Assembly: GCA_009731375.1 (NCBI GenBank)
Contig: BJOX01000283.1
Location: 551,871-597,964 of the forward strand
Direction of reading: 5' to 3'
Length of the DNA: 46,094 nt
From: Paulinella micropora
Taxonomy: Eukaryota; Cercozoa; Imbricatea; Euglyphida
A model generated the notes under the pieces. The model ran no database searches. It saw only the letters and a list, made by a program, of their open reading frames with translations, and was not told the origin of the DNA. Below, piece by piece: positions 1-10,411 of the stretch. The translations under genes and the position numbers were made by a program. Within the stretch, counting starts at the first letter, position 1; each line of letters begins with the position of its first letter.

Positions 1-408
1 TTTCCCCCCCCCCCCCCCCCCCCCCCCCCCCGGCGGGCCTTCCCCGGAAATCAGCGGTGAAAACGATTTTTTGGCGGCCGAGTAGGAAAAAATTTCTTAT
101 ATGGGCGGGGTGGCGGGTGGCACGTGAAACTTCCCGCCAGCAGCGGGAGTGACAGGGTGGCACGTGAAATTGCGTGAAAAATCCAACCGTCCCAATGCAC
201 GCAAGATTCGGTAAAATTCTTTTCACGCCAAACATTCAGTTGTGACACTAGAACACTCCCCAGGAGTGTGTGCCATAAGAAGATGATGTCATGAGCAAGC
301 CGAGGTTTCAGGAGTTCACGCTCGTTGTGAGTTACCTTCTACAACCCCGACTTCATCAACCCTTTGCATCACGCCCCGACTTCATCAGCCATGGTCCAAA
401 GCAAACGC
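1..408. other. Non-coding 5' edge with poly-C run
   Basis: The window opens with a C homopolymer (about 4-31), probably an assembly or sequencing edge. The rest is unique-looking sequence with two short direct repeats: GGGTGGCACGTGAAA occurs twice near 112-170, and CCCCGACTTCATCA twice near 346-388. Short open frames overlap on both strands with no recognisable domain. I see no gene here. Confidence 0.6.
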
Positions 409-583
409 CGAAAATGGCAAATTCTTTTTTGGTGAAACTCAAACCCCGGCCCATGTCGCGACAAAGTCGACCAGAGCCGCAAATTGCGGTCGAATAAGAA
501 CAAAGCCGTTTTTGCCACAAATGGCGGATTTCGCGACCAAAAAAAAATTTAGCAGAGGACATTTCGGCACTTGCCTTGGAACC
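409..583 (+). repeat. ~175-bp direct repeat, copy 1
   Basis: This block starts at CGAAAATGGCAAATTC and ends near CCTTGGAA. It is repeated with small indels and substitutions at 874-1045. Copy 1 diverges into unrelated sequence on its right, whereas copy 2 runs directly into the truncated Ty3 element A. Origin unknown. Confidence 0.8.
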
Positions 584-599
584 TCAGATGAACGAAGGC

Positions 600-653
600 C
601 GGCGGGCGGGGAAAAAAATTAGTGTTACAAAAAAAAAAAATCCCCGCCCGCCG
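600..653. repeat. GC-rich hairpin
   Basis: CGGCGGGCGGGGA (600-612) is matched by its exact reverse complement at 641-653, around an A-rich 28-nt spacer. A stable stem-loop is possible. The stretch between here and 873 otherwise holds nothing recognisable. Confidence 0.7.
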
Positions 654-873
654 AGTTCGTCCAGAATATCTGACGGTCCAAAGCTGTCCCGTATAGTTCA
701 AAAGGGCTCGGCTACCTTTCGGCTTGAACTGGGCACAGACACCAACCACAACGAGACAGTGGTTAGTGTGCAGCTTGGCCGGTGCTGAAAGTTCTTGTCC
801 GGGGGTAGTATACGAGGCAATTGCTTTTCAAGCTACGCCATGCCCATAGATTAAACATATCTATCTAAAATGT

Positions 874-1045
874 CGAAATGGCAAATTCTTTTTTGGACTC
901 AAACCCCGGCCAATTTCGCGACAAATTCGACCAGAGCCGCAAATTGCGGTTGAATATGAACAAAGCCATTTTTGCCGCAAATTGCGGATTTCGCAACCAA
1001 AAAAAATTTAGCAGAGGACATTTCGGCACACTTGCCTTGGAATCT
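874..1045 (+). repeat. ~175-bp direct repeat, copy 2, fused to Ty3 element A
   Basis: Second copy of the block at 409-583. It is joined at about 1045/1046 to the middle of a reverse-transcriptase domain and supplies a fortuitous ATG (878), so the open frame at 878-2119 begins with about 56 repeat-encoded residues absent from the intact copy B protein. Confidence 0.75.
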
Positions 1046-2119
1046 ATACCACTGGAGGAAAAGTCCAGATGGCTGACGGCGTTTGTGGTGGGTATGGAAA
1101 TATACCAATGGAAAGTGCTTCCGATGGGCCTCAAGCAAGCCCCAGGACTTTTCCAGAAGGCGATGCAGAAGATGTTGAGCAGTCAGTACGATGATTTGTC
1201 TGACGGTGGCTTTATGAGAAGGCGGGGACAGAAGGCGGGAGAATATGCATTTTGCTATATCGATGACATTATCGTATACTCTAACACAATGGAGGAGCAT
1301 ATCGATCATTTGTCCGATATATTCAGGCGCATCGGAGCTTTTGGCCTGAAGTGCAATCTAAAGAAGTGTCAACTTGCCAAGACGAGTGTGACATACTTAG
1401 GGTACGAGATCTCCCATAATCGAGTCTCGATATCCAAAGAGAAGAGGGAGGAGATTATGAATCGACCGATACCGAAGAACCGCACTGAATTGCACTCATT
1501 CCTTGCGATGGCGCAATACTATAGCCAGTTTATACCCGATTGGGGTGCAACACGGGCTAAAGTGGAGAAAATGATAGATTTTGGAGACTTTGAGAAGTGG
1601 GACGAAGAGGCTTTGCAAGCGTTTCATGCGCTCAAAGATCTCATTTACAAAGACCCGAAAGACGGAGGACTGGTGTTAACGATGCCCGACTTTACGAAAC
1701 AATTCGTAGTCGATACAGACGCATCTAAGTTTGCGATTGGGGCTGTATTACAACAAGAGGATGAGGAGAAGAAATTACGCCCAATCATGTTTATTAGTAG
1801 GAAGTTGTGTGCGGCGGAGAGAAACTATTGCACAAGGCAAAGAGAGGCGTTGGCGGTAGTATGGGCCCTCAAGAGGCTCAGAGAGTATTTGTGGGGAAGA
1901 CCTCGATTTACTGTCAGAACTGATCATCATAACCTGTTATGGTTGATGAATCATGAACAGACTGGACGGCTGTCGCGGTGGCAAGCGTTCTTGTCTTGTT
2001 TCGATTTTACAAAGGTCCATCTACCGCGAAAGCGAAATGTGGTCGCTGATAGCCTCTCTAGGCTAGAGTTTAACTCAGAAGTATCGGCGTTGGTGTCCAC
2101 GGGAAGACTTGTCCACTGA
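878..2119 (+). pseudogene. Chimeric pol fragment: repeat leader + RT (C-terminal part) + RNase H
   Basis: Residues 1-56 come from the 175-bp repeat. From the residues PLEEKSRWLTAF onward the frame is Ty3-type reverse transcriptase. The catalytic YIDD (codons at 1258-1269) is present and is followed by the RT thumb. RNase H shows FVVDTDASKFAIGAVLQQ, then REALAVVWALKRL, VRTDHHNLLWL and a C-terminal DSLSRL. The upstream RT motifs seen in copy B (ending in VIDLKNGFWQ) are missing, so no complete RT fold can form. The frame ends at 2119 because an 8-bp stretch present in copy B has been deleted, shifting translation out of the integrase frame. ATG 878 lies in the repeat, so this is an accidental fusion rather than a native start. 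Confidence 0.88.
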
Positions 2120-4586
2120 CAAGGTGTATGAGGTCAGCCACATTGAGGCGATGGAGATGGCGAGTGGAGTCCGATATGACCGCACAGGTCTACGGTACAG
2201 TCCACAAGGCCCGGATCACGGGATATGTTGTGAGCTACATACCCAGAAGGATGCTGAGTGGTCCTATGCGGTATATGAGAATGCGAAGGCGAACATAAGA
2301 GAGGAAGAGGAGACGCAGGATGTTAATGCGGAGCCTCCTCAAGAGCGGAGAAGTGACCTAGACGATGACCCGGAAAGAATCGGGATACGGCTAGAAGATG
2401 GTACTATCCATATAGCCTCGCCTACCGCATGGAGGCAACAACAGGCTCAAGATCCGGAGTTTAAAGAACTGATACAGTTATATCAGAACCCGGATGAGCT
2501 ACGGATGACGAAAGCGATCAAAGATCAGATGAAGGAGATGGGATGGAGAGATGGTCTACTGTGGTACAAGGGCCTTCACGGTCGCTATGCGTCACAGCCG
2601 GACAAATGGACCCTTTGGGTACCGGAGAGTCTGAGACGATTTATATTTGTCGCAGCCCACAATTGCCCACTTTTGGCGCATCCGGGTCGACAACGAACTC
2701 ATATGTTCGTAGCGAGGCGATTCTGGTGGAAGAAGATGAAGGAGGAGATAGATCAGGCGGTGGATGCATGCATCCCGTGCAAGATAAACAAAACACCACT
2801 GAAGGCAAATTTCGGCCTGATTGGCGAATTTCCTCTTCATGCGGGGATGTTTGAGTTTATACACATTGATCATGTGGGACCTTTCCCAGAATCGAAGGAT
2901 GGTTACAAATACCTCCTTACGGCTATTGACAGAGCCACCAACTATGTGTGGATCATCCCTGTCAAAGACGTTACCGGCAAGACGACGGCCGAGGCGCTGA
3001 TCGATAGGATCATCTCACAGATCGGAGTACCAAGAAAGATATGTTCTGATCGAGGCTCGGACTTTAATAACGAGGTCATCGACAAACTATCTAAGTATTA
3101 CGGGATGAAATGGCAATATGTTACTGCCTATAACCCGCGAGCAAATGGGAAAATCGAGCGGGTACACAGACCCCTCAAAGCCTCGCTAAAGATGTATTGC
3201 ACGAAGAAGGAGAATCAAAGAGCATGGGTCGAGGCAGCACCATCATTTGCGTTTGCAATGAACTGTCTACCCTCTACGGCGTTAGGAGGCTCGAAGAGCT
3301 CAATCTCGCCATATCAGTTAGTATATGGGCGTGAGCCTGATATCCCGACTTCGCTCCTTCACCCAAAAGACACTTGGGCGGATGCGGATGAGTTGTTTGG
3401 GATGAGACTTAGAGTGAAGATGGAGGCGGAACAAATAGTCAGGGCGCATAGAGAGGCGGAGCGCCGAAAGACTGATGCTGAAGGGGTGCGACAAGCGCAC
3501 TTGGATCAGATCAAGTTCCAGGTCGGGGATATTGTACTATTGTACCATCCTCAAGTCCCGAAGGGAGTCAGCTCTAAGCTGTTCACTCACTGGAAAGGAC
3601 CTTATCAGATTATGGAACAGACGGGACCTCTGAATTACAAGATCAGGGGTAGAGGGAAGGTGCAAATTGTGAATGTAAGAAGGCTGATTAAGTATGATCC
3701 CTTCTTACTGGAAGATGAATCCGTTGAGGAGGCGTTAAAACGGATGAAGGATGATTTCAAAGAGGTGCCGCCCATCCACAAGGAGGCTGGCATAGACCAA
3801 GACGATGCTTATCGGGCACCGATAGCTGAGAAGGAGGAGAGTGAGGTGGACAGCAAGGAGAAGACTGACCGCATAAGCGCGGTGGGGACTCAGTCCAAGT
3901 CTCCGCGAGAGCATAGCGGAAAGAAGGAGAAGATCACAGAGGCGCAGCTAAGGAGAGCGCGGAATGATCTTATCAACGACCAACCGAGGAAGGCGATGAG
4001 GTCGATGAGATCAAAGGACGTCCACCAGGAGGAGGAGGGGACGGACACTGACCCAAACGCGGGCAACGTTGAGATTGTCCATGAGCGATGGAAGGAAGGC
4101 GATGCGATAGCAACCATCGCATGGGTGAAAAATGTTTTCTATCTGATGAGACCAGCGGAACAACATGTCGCTGATGACACTCTCTCAGACTTATACTTGA
4201 TGCGGGTCGTGGCGGTCCCACGACAGATGCGTGTCACACGGACACTCAAAATATCATCAGCCGCAAAGATAGTACAACCGATACTCCAGTTCTGGAGAAG
4301 TATGGACCCGGTTGAGGATCCAAAGGCAAGACATTATCTGCCAGTATATAAAGACGCAAAAAGTCTCGAGACATGGGATGATACAATTACTCCCAGAGAC
4401 AAGGATTACACTGCGTGGACCATTCAGACACTGCCAAGAGGAGTGCTTGATGTCCCTTTTGAATTATCGTTGGGCGGAATCCCTAATAAGATCTGGGACA
4501 TTCTCGAACAGTCAAAGTTCGATCTGACTTTTGTTGGTGGTCCTCCATCAGGTAAAGAAATCCGCGCCAGACGACGAAGGCAGTGA
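2109..4586 (+). pseudogene. Integrase and C-terminal region of Ty3-like pol, frame-shifted from RT
   Basis: This is the continuation of the pol frame after the 8-bp deletion; the first codon is TTG, so there is no native start. In order it shows an N-terminal zinc-binding region (H...H around HNCPLLAHPG, then CIPC, roughly residues 184-222), the DDE integrase core (HIDHVGPF; CSDRGSDF; KIERVHRPLK, roughly residues 250-350) and a GPY/F module (THWKGPYQI). A ~330-residue C-terminal extension follows, ending at TGA 4586. The part is otherwise intact and almost identical to copy B, so the disabling mutation looks recent. Integrase would join element cDNA to host DNA. Confidence 0.88.
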
Positions 4587-5410
4587 CAAAGAAACTATTT
4601 TTCTTTATGCGTCTCAAATAAAATGATTGATTGCCCACGGCGTATCATGATTTGATCATGCATCATCAGTTATCAATATGAATATTAAAAAGACTCAGTG
4701 ATATAACTTGGCATTCGATCGCAACATACGAGTGCGAAAGGTCGATCGACGATGATACTACACCGTATACGGGGATCGCTAGTGTATTGAGCGATGGTGT
4801 TCCCGGGTATGACCCTTTCCAAGTCCTGGGATGATGTTCTCGAAAATGAAATGTTCTCTGAAACTTTCATTAAATTATTTTTTACGATAGATTATATACT
4901 GTCGTACCTGAGCACGGTCAATCTCTACTTGTGTCGGTATATCGCAGGGTCGGGTACATACACCTCGACTTCGGATATAGCTATTAGGACTGGCCCCCTA
5001 ATACTATATCATAGGATATCCGCCTTATACAAGGGTATGTCATTAAAAAAGACAATGTACTTACGATCTCCCTGTGAATAATAATAATAATAATGATAAT
5101 GATAAGAAGAAGAAGGAGATCAAAGGGGGAATCGTACTACAGCACCACGTTGCTTGTATTTTTTTTTTAATAGTACGTTTGTTCTTGACATACTGCCGAA
5201 AAAAAAAAAAAAAAAGAAAATGAGGGGAAGGAGTTCAAAATTTACAAGAAAGGCTAGAGAATCCGCTTTGACGTGCCGTATGAGGATATATTTATCGTCT
5301 TTTAGCGTCTATCCGTGGGTCGATGCGCTGTGTGGCATGACTCCATAGCGCATACTATTTGCAGAAAGAAATCAGAAGGTGTATGACGAAAATGCTATTT
5401 CCGTCATAAA
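4587..5410 (+). other. 3' non-coding region of Ty3 element A
   Basis: Sequence between the pol stop and the polypurine tract. It is shared with element B (16311-17138, reverse complement), which shows it belongs to the element. It contains a short AAT/AAG repeat near 5081-5120 and an A-rich run near 5200-5220. Short open frames here have matching antisense shadows in copy B and no recognisable product. Confidence 0.8.
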
Positions 5411-5425
5411 ATCGGGAGGGGGTAC
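5411..5425 (+). other. Polypurine tract of element A
   Basis: ATCGGGAGGGGGTAC lies immediately 5' of the LTR that begins TGTAGG. This is the expected position of the plus-strand DNA primer in LTR retrotransposons, and the same tract is found in element B. Confidence 0.85.
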
Positions 5426-5663
5426 TGTAGGCATCACCCCCGGATAGCCGGTAAAAAGTACCTTTTCCTGGTGACAGGTGCACCAGCTTATTTTTCAGTA
5501 TTATTTGTCCGGATTGGACCTGATGCCATTTTATTCCTGGTCTGTTGCCGTTTTCCTTTTTGGCTTCACTGAGCTAATATAACGAGACATCATTCTCATT
5601 CTTGAGGACTGTGTTTGGTTGTATTACCGACTTTCTTTTCGAGCTATCGTTGGGGGCATTACA
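5426..5663 (+). repeat. 3' LTR of Ty3 element A (238 bp)
   Basis: Begins TGTAGGCATC and ends GGCATTACA, so it has TG...CA termini. It matches the two LTRs of element B with a handful of differences, so A is slightly more diverged than the B pair are from each other. Its 3' edge abuts a transposase relic. Confidence 0.9.
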
Positions 5664-5830
5664 GTAAATCTCAGTGAGAAAAGTATAATTGCCTCTATAT
5701 GCCGTGAACTGTTTTAAATTAGCAAACACGAGCTTGCATGGGTTGAGCTCTGGTGAATATGTAGGAAGGAAGACAAGCACGTCTCTTCACATATTATCAA
5801 TGACGTCTGATCGAGCAAAAAATATGAACA
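5664..5830 (-). pseudogene. Tc1/mariner (DDE_3) transposase C-terminal relic
   Basis: Read on the minus strand from about 5830, the frame contains LVFLPTYSPELNPCK followed by LVFANLKQF. This is the hallmark FLPxYSPxLNPxE-like segment near the third catalytic position of Tc1/mariner/IS630-type transposases, with C where E usually stands. One TGA interrupts the frame just upstream of it, and the frame is cut at 5664 by the end of the Ty3 LTR. This suggests element A inserted into, or recombined with, an older DNA transposon. Only the C-terminal portion is visible. Confidence 0.7.
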
Positions 5831-5909
5831 CCGGCTCACCGTGGCAGGGCATTATAAAAAATAATTATAATAAAAAAACACACACACACTAACGATTAAA
5901 ATTCTAAGT
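5831..5909. other. AT-rich spacer with short CA repeat
   Basis: Contains ATAATTATAATAAAA and a (CA)n run. No gene seen. Confidence 0.5.
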
Positions 5910-6209
5910 TTCCGAGAAAAGAGAGAGAGAGGAGAGAGATGGAGAGAGCCTGGAAGAAAAGAAATAAGAGAAAGAAAAAAAGAAACAAAAAGAGAGAAAA
6001 CGATTCGAATAAAAAGATAGAAAAAGCACGCAGACAGAAGAAAAATACGAGAAGGGTTTAAGTAAGAAATGAGCAAAGAAAACAAAAAGAAAAAGGAAAG
6101 ATAAAAAAGAAAGAAAAGAAAGAGAATTTGAAAGAAAATAAACAACTTCCAGAAAAGAAAAGACGGAAAGAAAGCAAAAAGACAAAAGAAAGAAAGATAG
6201 CAAGAAAGA

Positions 6210-7010
6210 AAAGAGAAAAAAACGAATAGAACGAAAAGAAAAGAAAGAACAAAAGCAAGCGGATGGGAGAGAGAGTATAATGGAAAGAAGGATGCAAGGA
6301 AGAACTGAGAAAAGAAGAGAAGACCTGTGAGCTCGTGTTGTCAGGTCGGACGCAGGAACGCCGGCGCCATCCAAGAAAAAAATGCAACAAAGAAACGTCA
6401 AAAAGGCCTGTTTTTGCGTAGGATAACTGATTCGGATGTCGACATACCTGTGCAGGGAGTCCCTCGACAAACACACAACATGGTGAAGAGAACAAACACC
6501 TACCAACGACGAACAATCTGGGTCGTGAAAGAACAAAAGGGTTGCTTGGTTGCCAGCGAAAGAGGGCCGGCCTATTTTAGTAAAAAAGAAAAATACGATT
6601 TCTACGATTTCTGCGGCGACAAAGCTTTTTCCTAAAATGGGGCCGGCCATTTGCGTGGGAAAATCTTTGAGCCATGTGGTGATGTCGTTGGCAGGTGTTT
6701 GTTCTTGCTCTCTTCACCATGTCGTGTGTCACAGGTACGTCGACATCATCCGACTCAAGAACAGGTCTTTTCGGCTTTTCTTTGTTGTATCCTTTTTTTT
6801 TCTTTTTTTTTTCAGCCAGGAGCTTGGATTGCTTTCCCGCGTCGCGCCAGCTAACAGGTCGTCTCTTCTTTCGCAGTTCTTCTCTTCCTTGCATCCTTCT
6901 CGTATATACTCTCTCTCTCTCTCTCTCTCTCTCTCAAAGTCCCTCTCTGTCTCGTCTTCTGTCTTCTTGCTTGCTTCTTTGAATTTCAGAACTCTTTTCG
7001 TTCCATTCGT
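6210..7010. repeat. Long imperfect palindrome (purine arm / pyrimidine arm)
   Basis: The left arm (about 6210-6580) is purine-rich and the right arm (about 6632-7010) is its imperfect reverse complement, around a ~51-nt spacer. Matching blocks include GGCCGGCCTATTTTAG (6565-6580) against CTAAAATGGGGCCGGCC (6632-6648), GAACAAACACCT near 6490 against AGGTGTTTGTTC near 6693, and a GAAGGATGCAAGGAAGAAC block against its complement near 6880. Outer flanks merge into GAAA- or CTTT-type tracts. Open frames here are low-complexity (Phe/Ser/Leu or Lys/Arg/Glu) and mirror each other, so they are not genes. It could be a fold-back element or an inverted duplication. Confidence 0.8.
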
Positions 7011-7574
7011 TTTCTCTCTTTCTTTCCTGTTCTCTTTCTTTTTTTTCTTTTTTTTTCTTTCTTTCTTTCTTTTGCCCTCATGCTTGGTCATCCTTCCTTT
7101 CTTTCTTTCTTTTCTGTCTTTCTTTTCTTTCTTTCTTCCTAGGTAAAAAGAAAAGAAAGAGAAAAGAAAAAAAGGAGGAAGGAAAAGAGAAAAAAGAAGA
7201 AAAGAAAAAAGAAAGATCGAAAGAAACAAAGAAAGAAACGAAAGAGAAGAAATAGAAAAAAAGAAAGAAAATAAAGAAGACAAGAAAGAAAAGAGAGAAA
7301 AGAGCTTTCTCTTGCCCTTACACTTGGTAATCCTTCTCTCTTTTCTTTCTTTTCTTTGTTCTTTCCGACTCTCCTTTCTTTTTTCTCTTTTCTGTCCGCC
7401 TTCTTTTCTTTTCTCTCTTTCATTTTTCTCTTTCTCTTGCTCTTACACTTGGAAATCCTTTCTCTCTTTTCTTTCTTTTCTTTGTTCTTTTCTTTCTTTT
7501 TTATATTCTTTTCTTTTTCTCTGCCTGTCTTTTCTTTTCCGTTTCTTTTCTTTCTCTCTCTTTTCTTTTTCTGT
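7011..7574. repeat. Polypyrimidine/polypurine tract with internal tandem blocks
   Basis: A CTTT-rich segment (7011-7140) is followed by its purine-rich counterpart (7141-7300), then CTTT-rich sequence again. A block reading TTGCCCTTACACTTGGTAAT near 7311 recurs near 7436 and, more diverged, near 7073, so part of the tract is a degenerate tandem array. No gene. Confidence 0.75.
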
Positions 7575-7607
7575 TACTATTACTACTACTACTACTACTA
7601 CTACTAC

Positions 7608-7646
<39 letters not shown>

Positions 7647-7896
7647 TACCATTGTCTTTTTCGTATCTTTTCTTTATTTTCTCTTTTTCTTTTCTTTTTT
7701 TTAATATATATTCCCCTTAATCTTGATAAACATTCCTTTCTTCTTTGTCAGTTCTTTTCTTTCTTTCTCTTCTTATTTTCTTTCTCTTCTTGTTTTCTTT
7801 CTCTCTTTTCTCTTTTTTTTTTCGTATTATTACTACTATTATTATTATTATTATTTTATATTATTATTATTATTACTATTATTATTATTATTTTAG
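7575..7896. repeat. (TAC)n / (TTA)n microsatellite and CTTT tract
   Basis: TACTAC and TATTAT runs (7575-7643), CTTT-rich sequence (7660-7820), then TTA repeats leading directly into the SINE at 7897. Poly-Tyr/Leu/Ile frames here are repeat translations. Confidence 0.85.
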
Positions 7897-8028
7897 GACA
7901 CCGTGATAGCCCAGTGGTCAAGTTCTACCATCTGGGCCCTGTCGCCAGTTCGATTCCCGTCGGTGCCACCAGTATTTTCATTGAACATACCGATCCGTCT
8001 GGACCAGTATTTTCATTGAACATACCGG
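7897..8028 (+). mobile_element. tRNA-derived SINE copy 1 (5' part, cut by gap)
   Basis: The head reads GACACCGTGATAGCCCAGTG, and a second block gives GTTCGATTCCCGTCGGTGCC. The first carries an A-box-like TAGCCCAGTGG and the second a B-box-like GTTCGATTCC. The first seven bases (GACACCG) pair with CGGTGCC at the end of the head with one mismatch, as a tRNA acceptor stem would. The head is followed by a non-tRNA body (CAGTATTTTCATTGAACATA, present twice) before a run of N. It is preceded directly by (TTA)n. RNA polymerase III transcription is inferred from the boxes. The T-stem pairs poorly, so this is a SINE, not a functional tRNA gene. Confidence 0.82.
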
Positions 8029-8262
8029 NNNNNNNNNNNNNNNNNNNNNNNNNNNNNNNNNNNNNNNNNNNNNNNNNNNNNNNNNNNNNNNNNNNNNNNN
8101 NNNNNNNNNNNNNNNNNNNNNNNNNNNNNNNNNNNNNNNNNNNNNNNNNNNNNNNNNNNNNNNNNNNNNNNNNNNNNNNNNNNNNNNNNNNNNNNNNNNN
8201 NNNNNNNNNNNNNNNNNNNNNNNNNNNNNNNNNNNNNNNNNNNNNNNNNNNNNNNNNNNNNN
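8029..8262. other. Assembly gap (234 N)
   Basis: Run of N between the SINE body and a (TTA)n tract. The 34 bp just left of the gap (ending CATACCGG) recur just right of the TTA tract at 8591, so the join may contain a duplicated end. Confidence 0.95.
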
Positions 8263-8757
<495 letters not shown>

Positions 8758-8900
8758 TATTATTATTATTATTATTATTGTTATTATTATTACTACTACT
8801 ACTACTAATACTATTACTATTATTATTACTAGATGATTATTATTATTATTATTACTATTACCATTATTATTACTATTATTACTACTACTACTACTACTAC

Positions 8901-8998
<98 letters not shown>

Positions 8999-9009
8999 TA
9001 TTATTAAGT
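8758..9009. repeat. (TTA)n microsatellite, SINE tail and next SINE's target
   Basis: TTA/TAC repeats continuous from the tail of the SINE part at 8591-8757 to the head of the SINE at 9010. Confidence 0.95.
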
Positions 9010-9219
9010 GACACCGCGATAGCCCAGTGGTTAAGGTCTACCATCTGGGACCTGTCGCCAGTTCGATTCCCGTCGGTGCCAGTTCGATTCCCGTCGGTGC
9101 CAGTATTTTCAAAGGATATTTTCTTTGAAAGTATTGGTCTGTCTGGAAGGCTTGGAGCTGCCTTGCGGGGGTGTCAGTAGAGCCTATCGTCAAATCTTAA
9201 TTCTTCGTACTCCCCTCAC
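9010..9219 (+). mobile_element. tRNA-derived SINE copy 2
   Basis: Same head as copy 1 (GACACCGCGATAGCCCAGTG) and the same B-box block. The 21-nt AGTTCGATTCCCGTCGGTGC-type segment is tandemly duplicated (about 9059-9100), so this copy has two B boxes. The body (CAGTATTTTC, TGCGGGGGTGTCA, TTCTTCGTACTCCCCTCAC) ends at a run of N. It is flanked by (TTA)n on the left, and beyond the gap on the right. Confidence 0.85.

Positions 9220-10411
<1,192 letters not shown>

Larger units (their letters stand above)
1046..5663 (+). mobile_element. Ty3/gypsy LTR retrotransposon copy A, 5'-truncated
   Basis: The element carries the second half of reverse transcriptase, RNase H, integrase, a C-terminal pol extension, ~840 bp of 3' non-coding sequence, a polypurine tract and a 3' LTR. 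It matches element B (16056-26740, opposite strand) almost base for base from the ATACCACTGG at 1046 onward. Its 5' LTR, gag, protease and the first part of RT are missing; homology stops abruptly inside RT. An 8-bp deletion near 2109 splits pol. The copy is therefore dead on its own. A lies about 10 kb from B in inverted orientation. Confidence 0.92.

Noticed and set aside
4794-5081. 95-codon frame in the 3' region of element A (also in B)
   Set aside because: Present in both copies only because the DNA is shared; no recognisable domain and no evidence for an extra gene downstream of pol.
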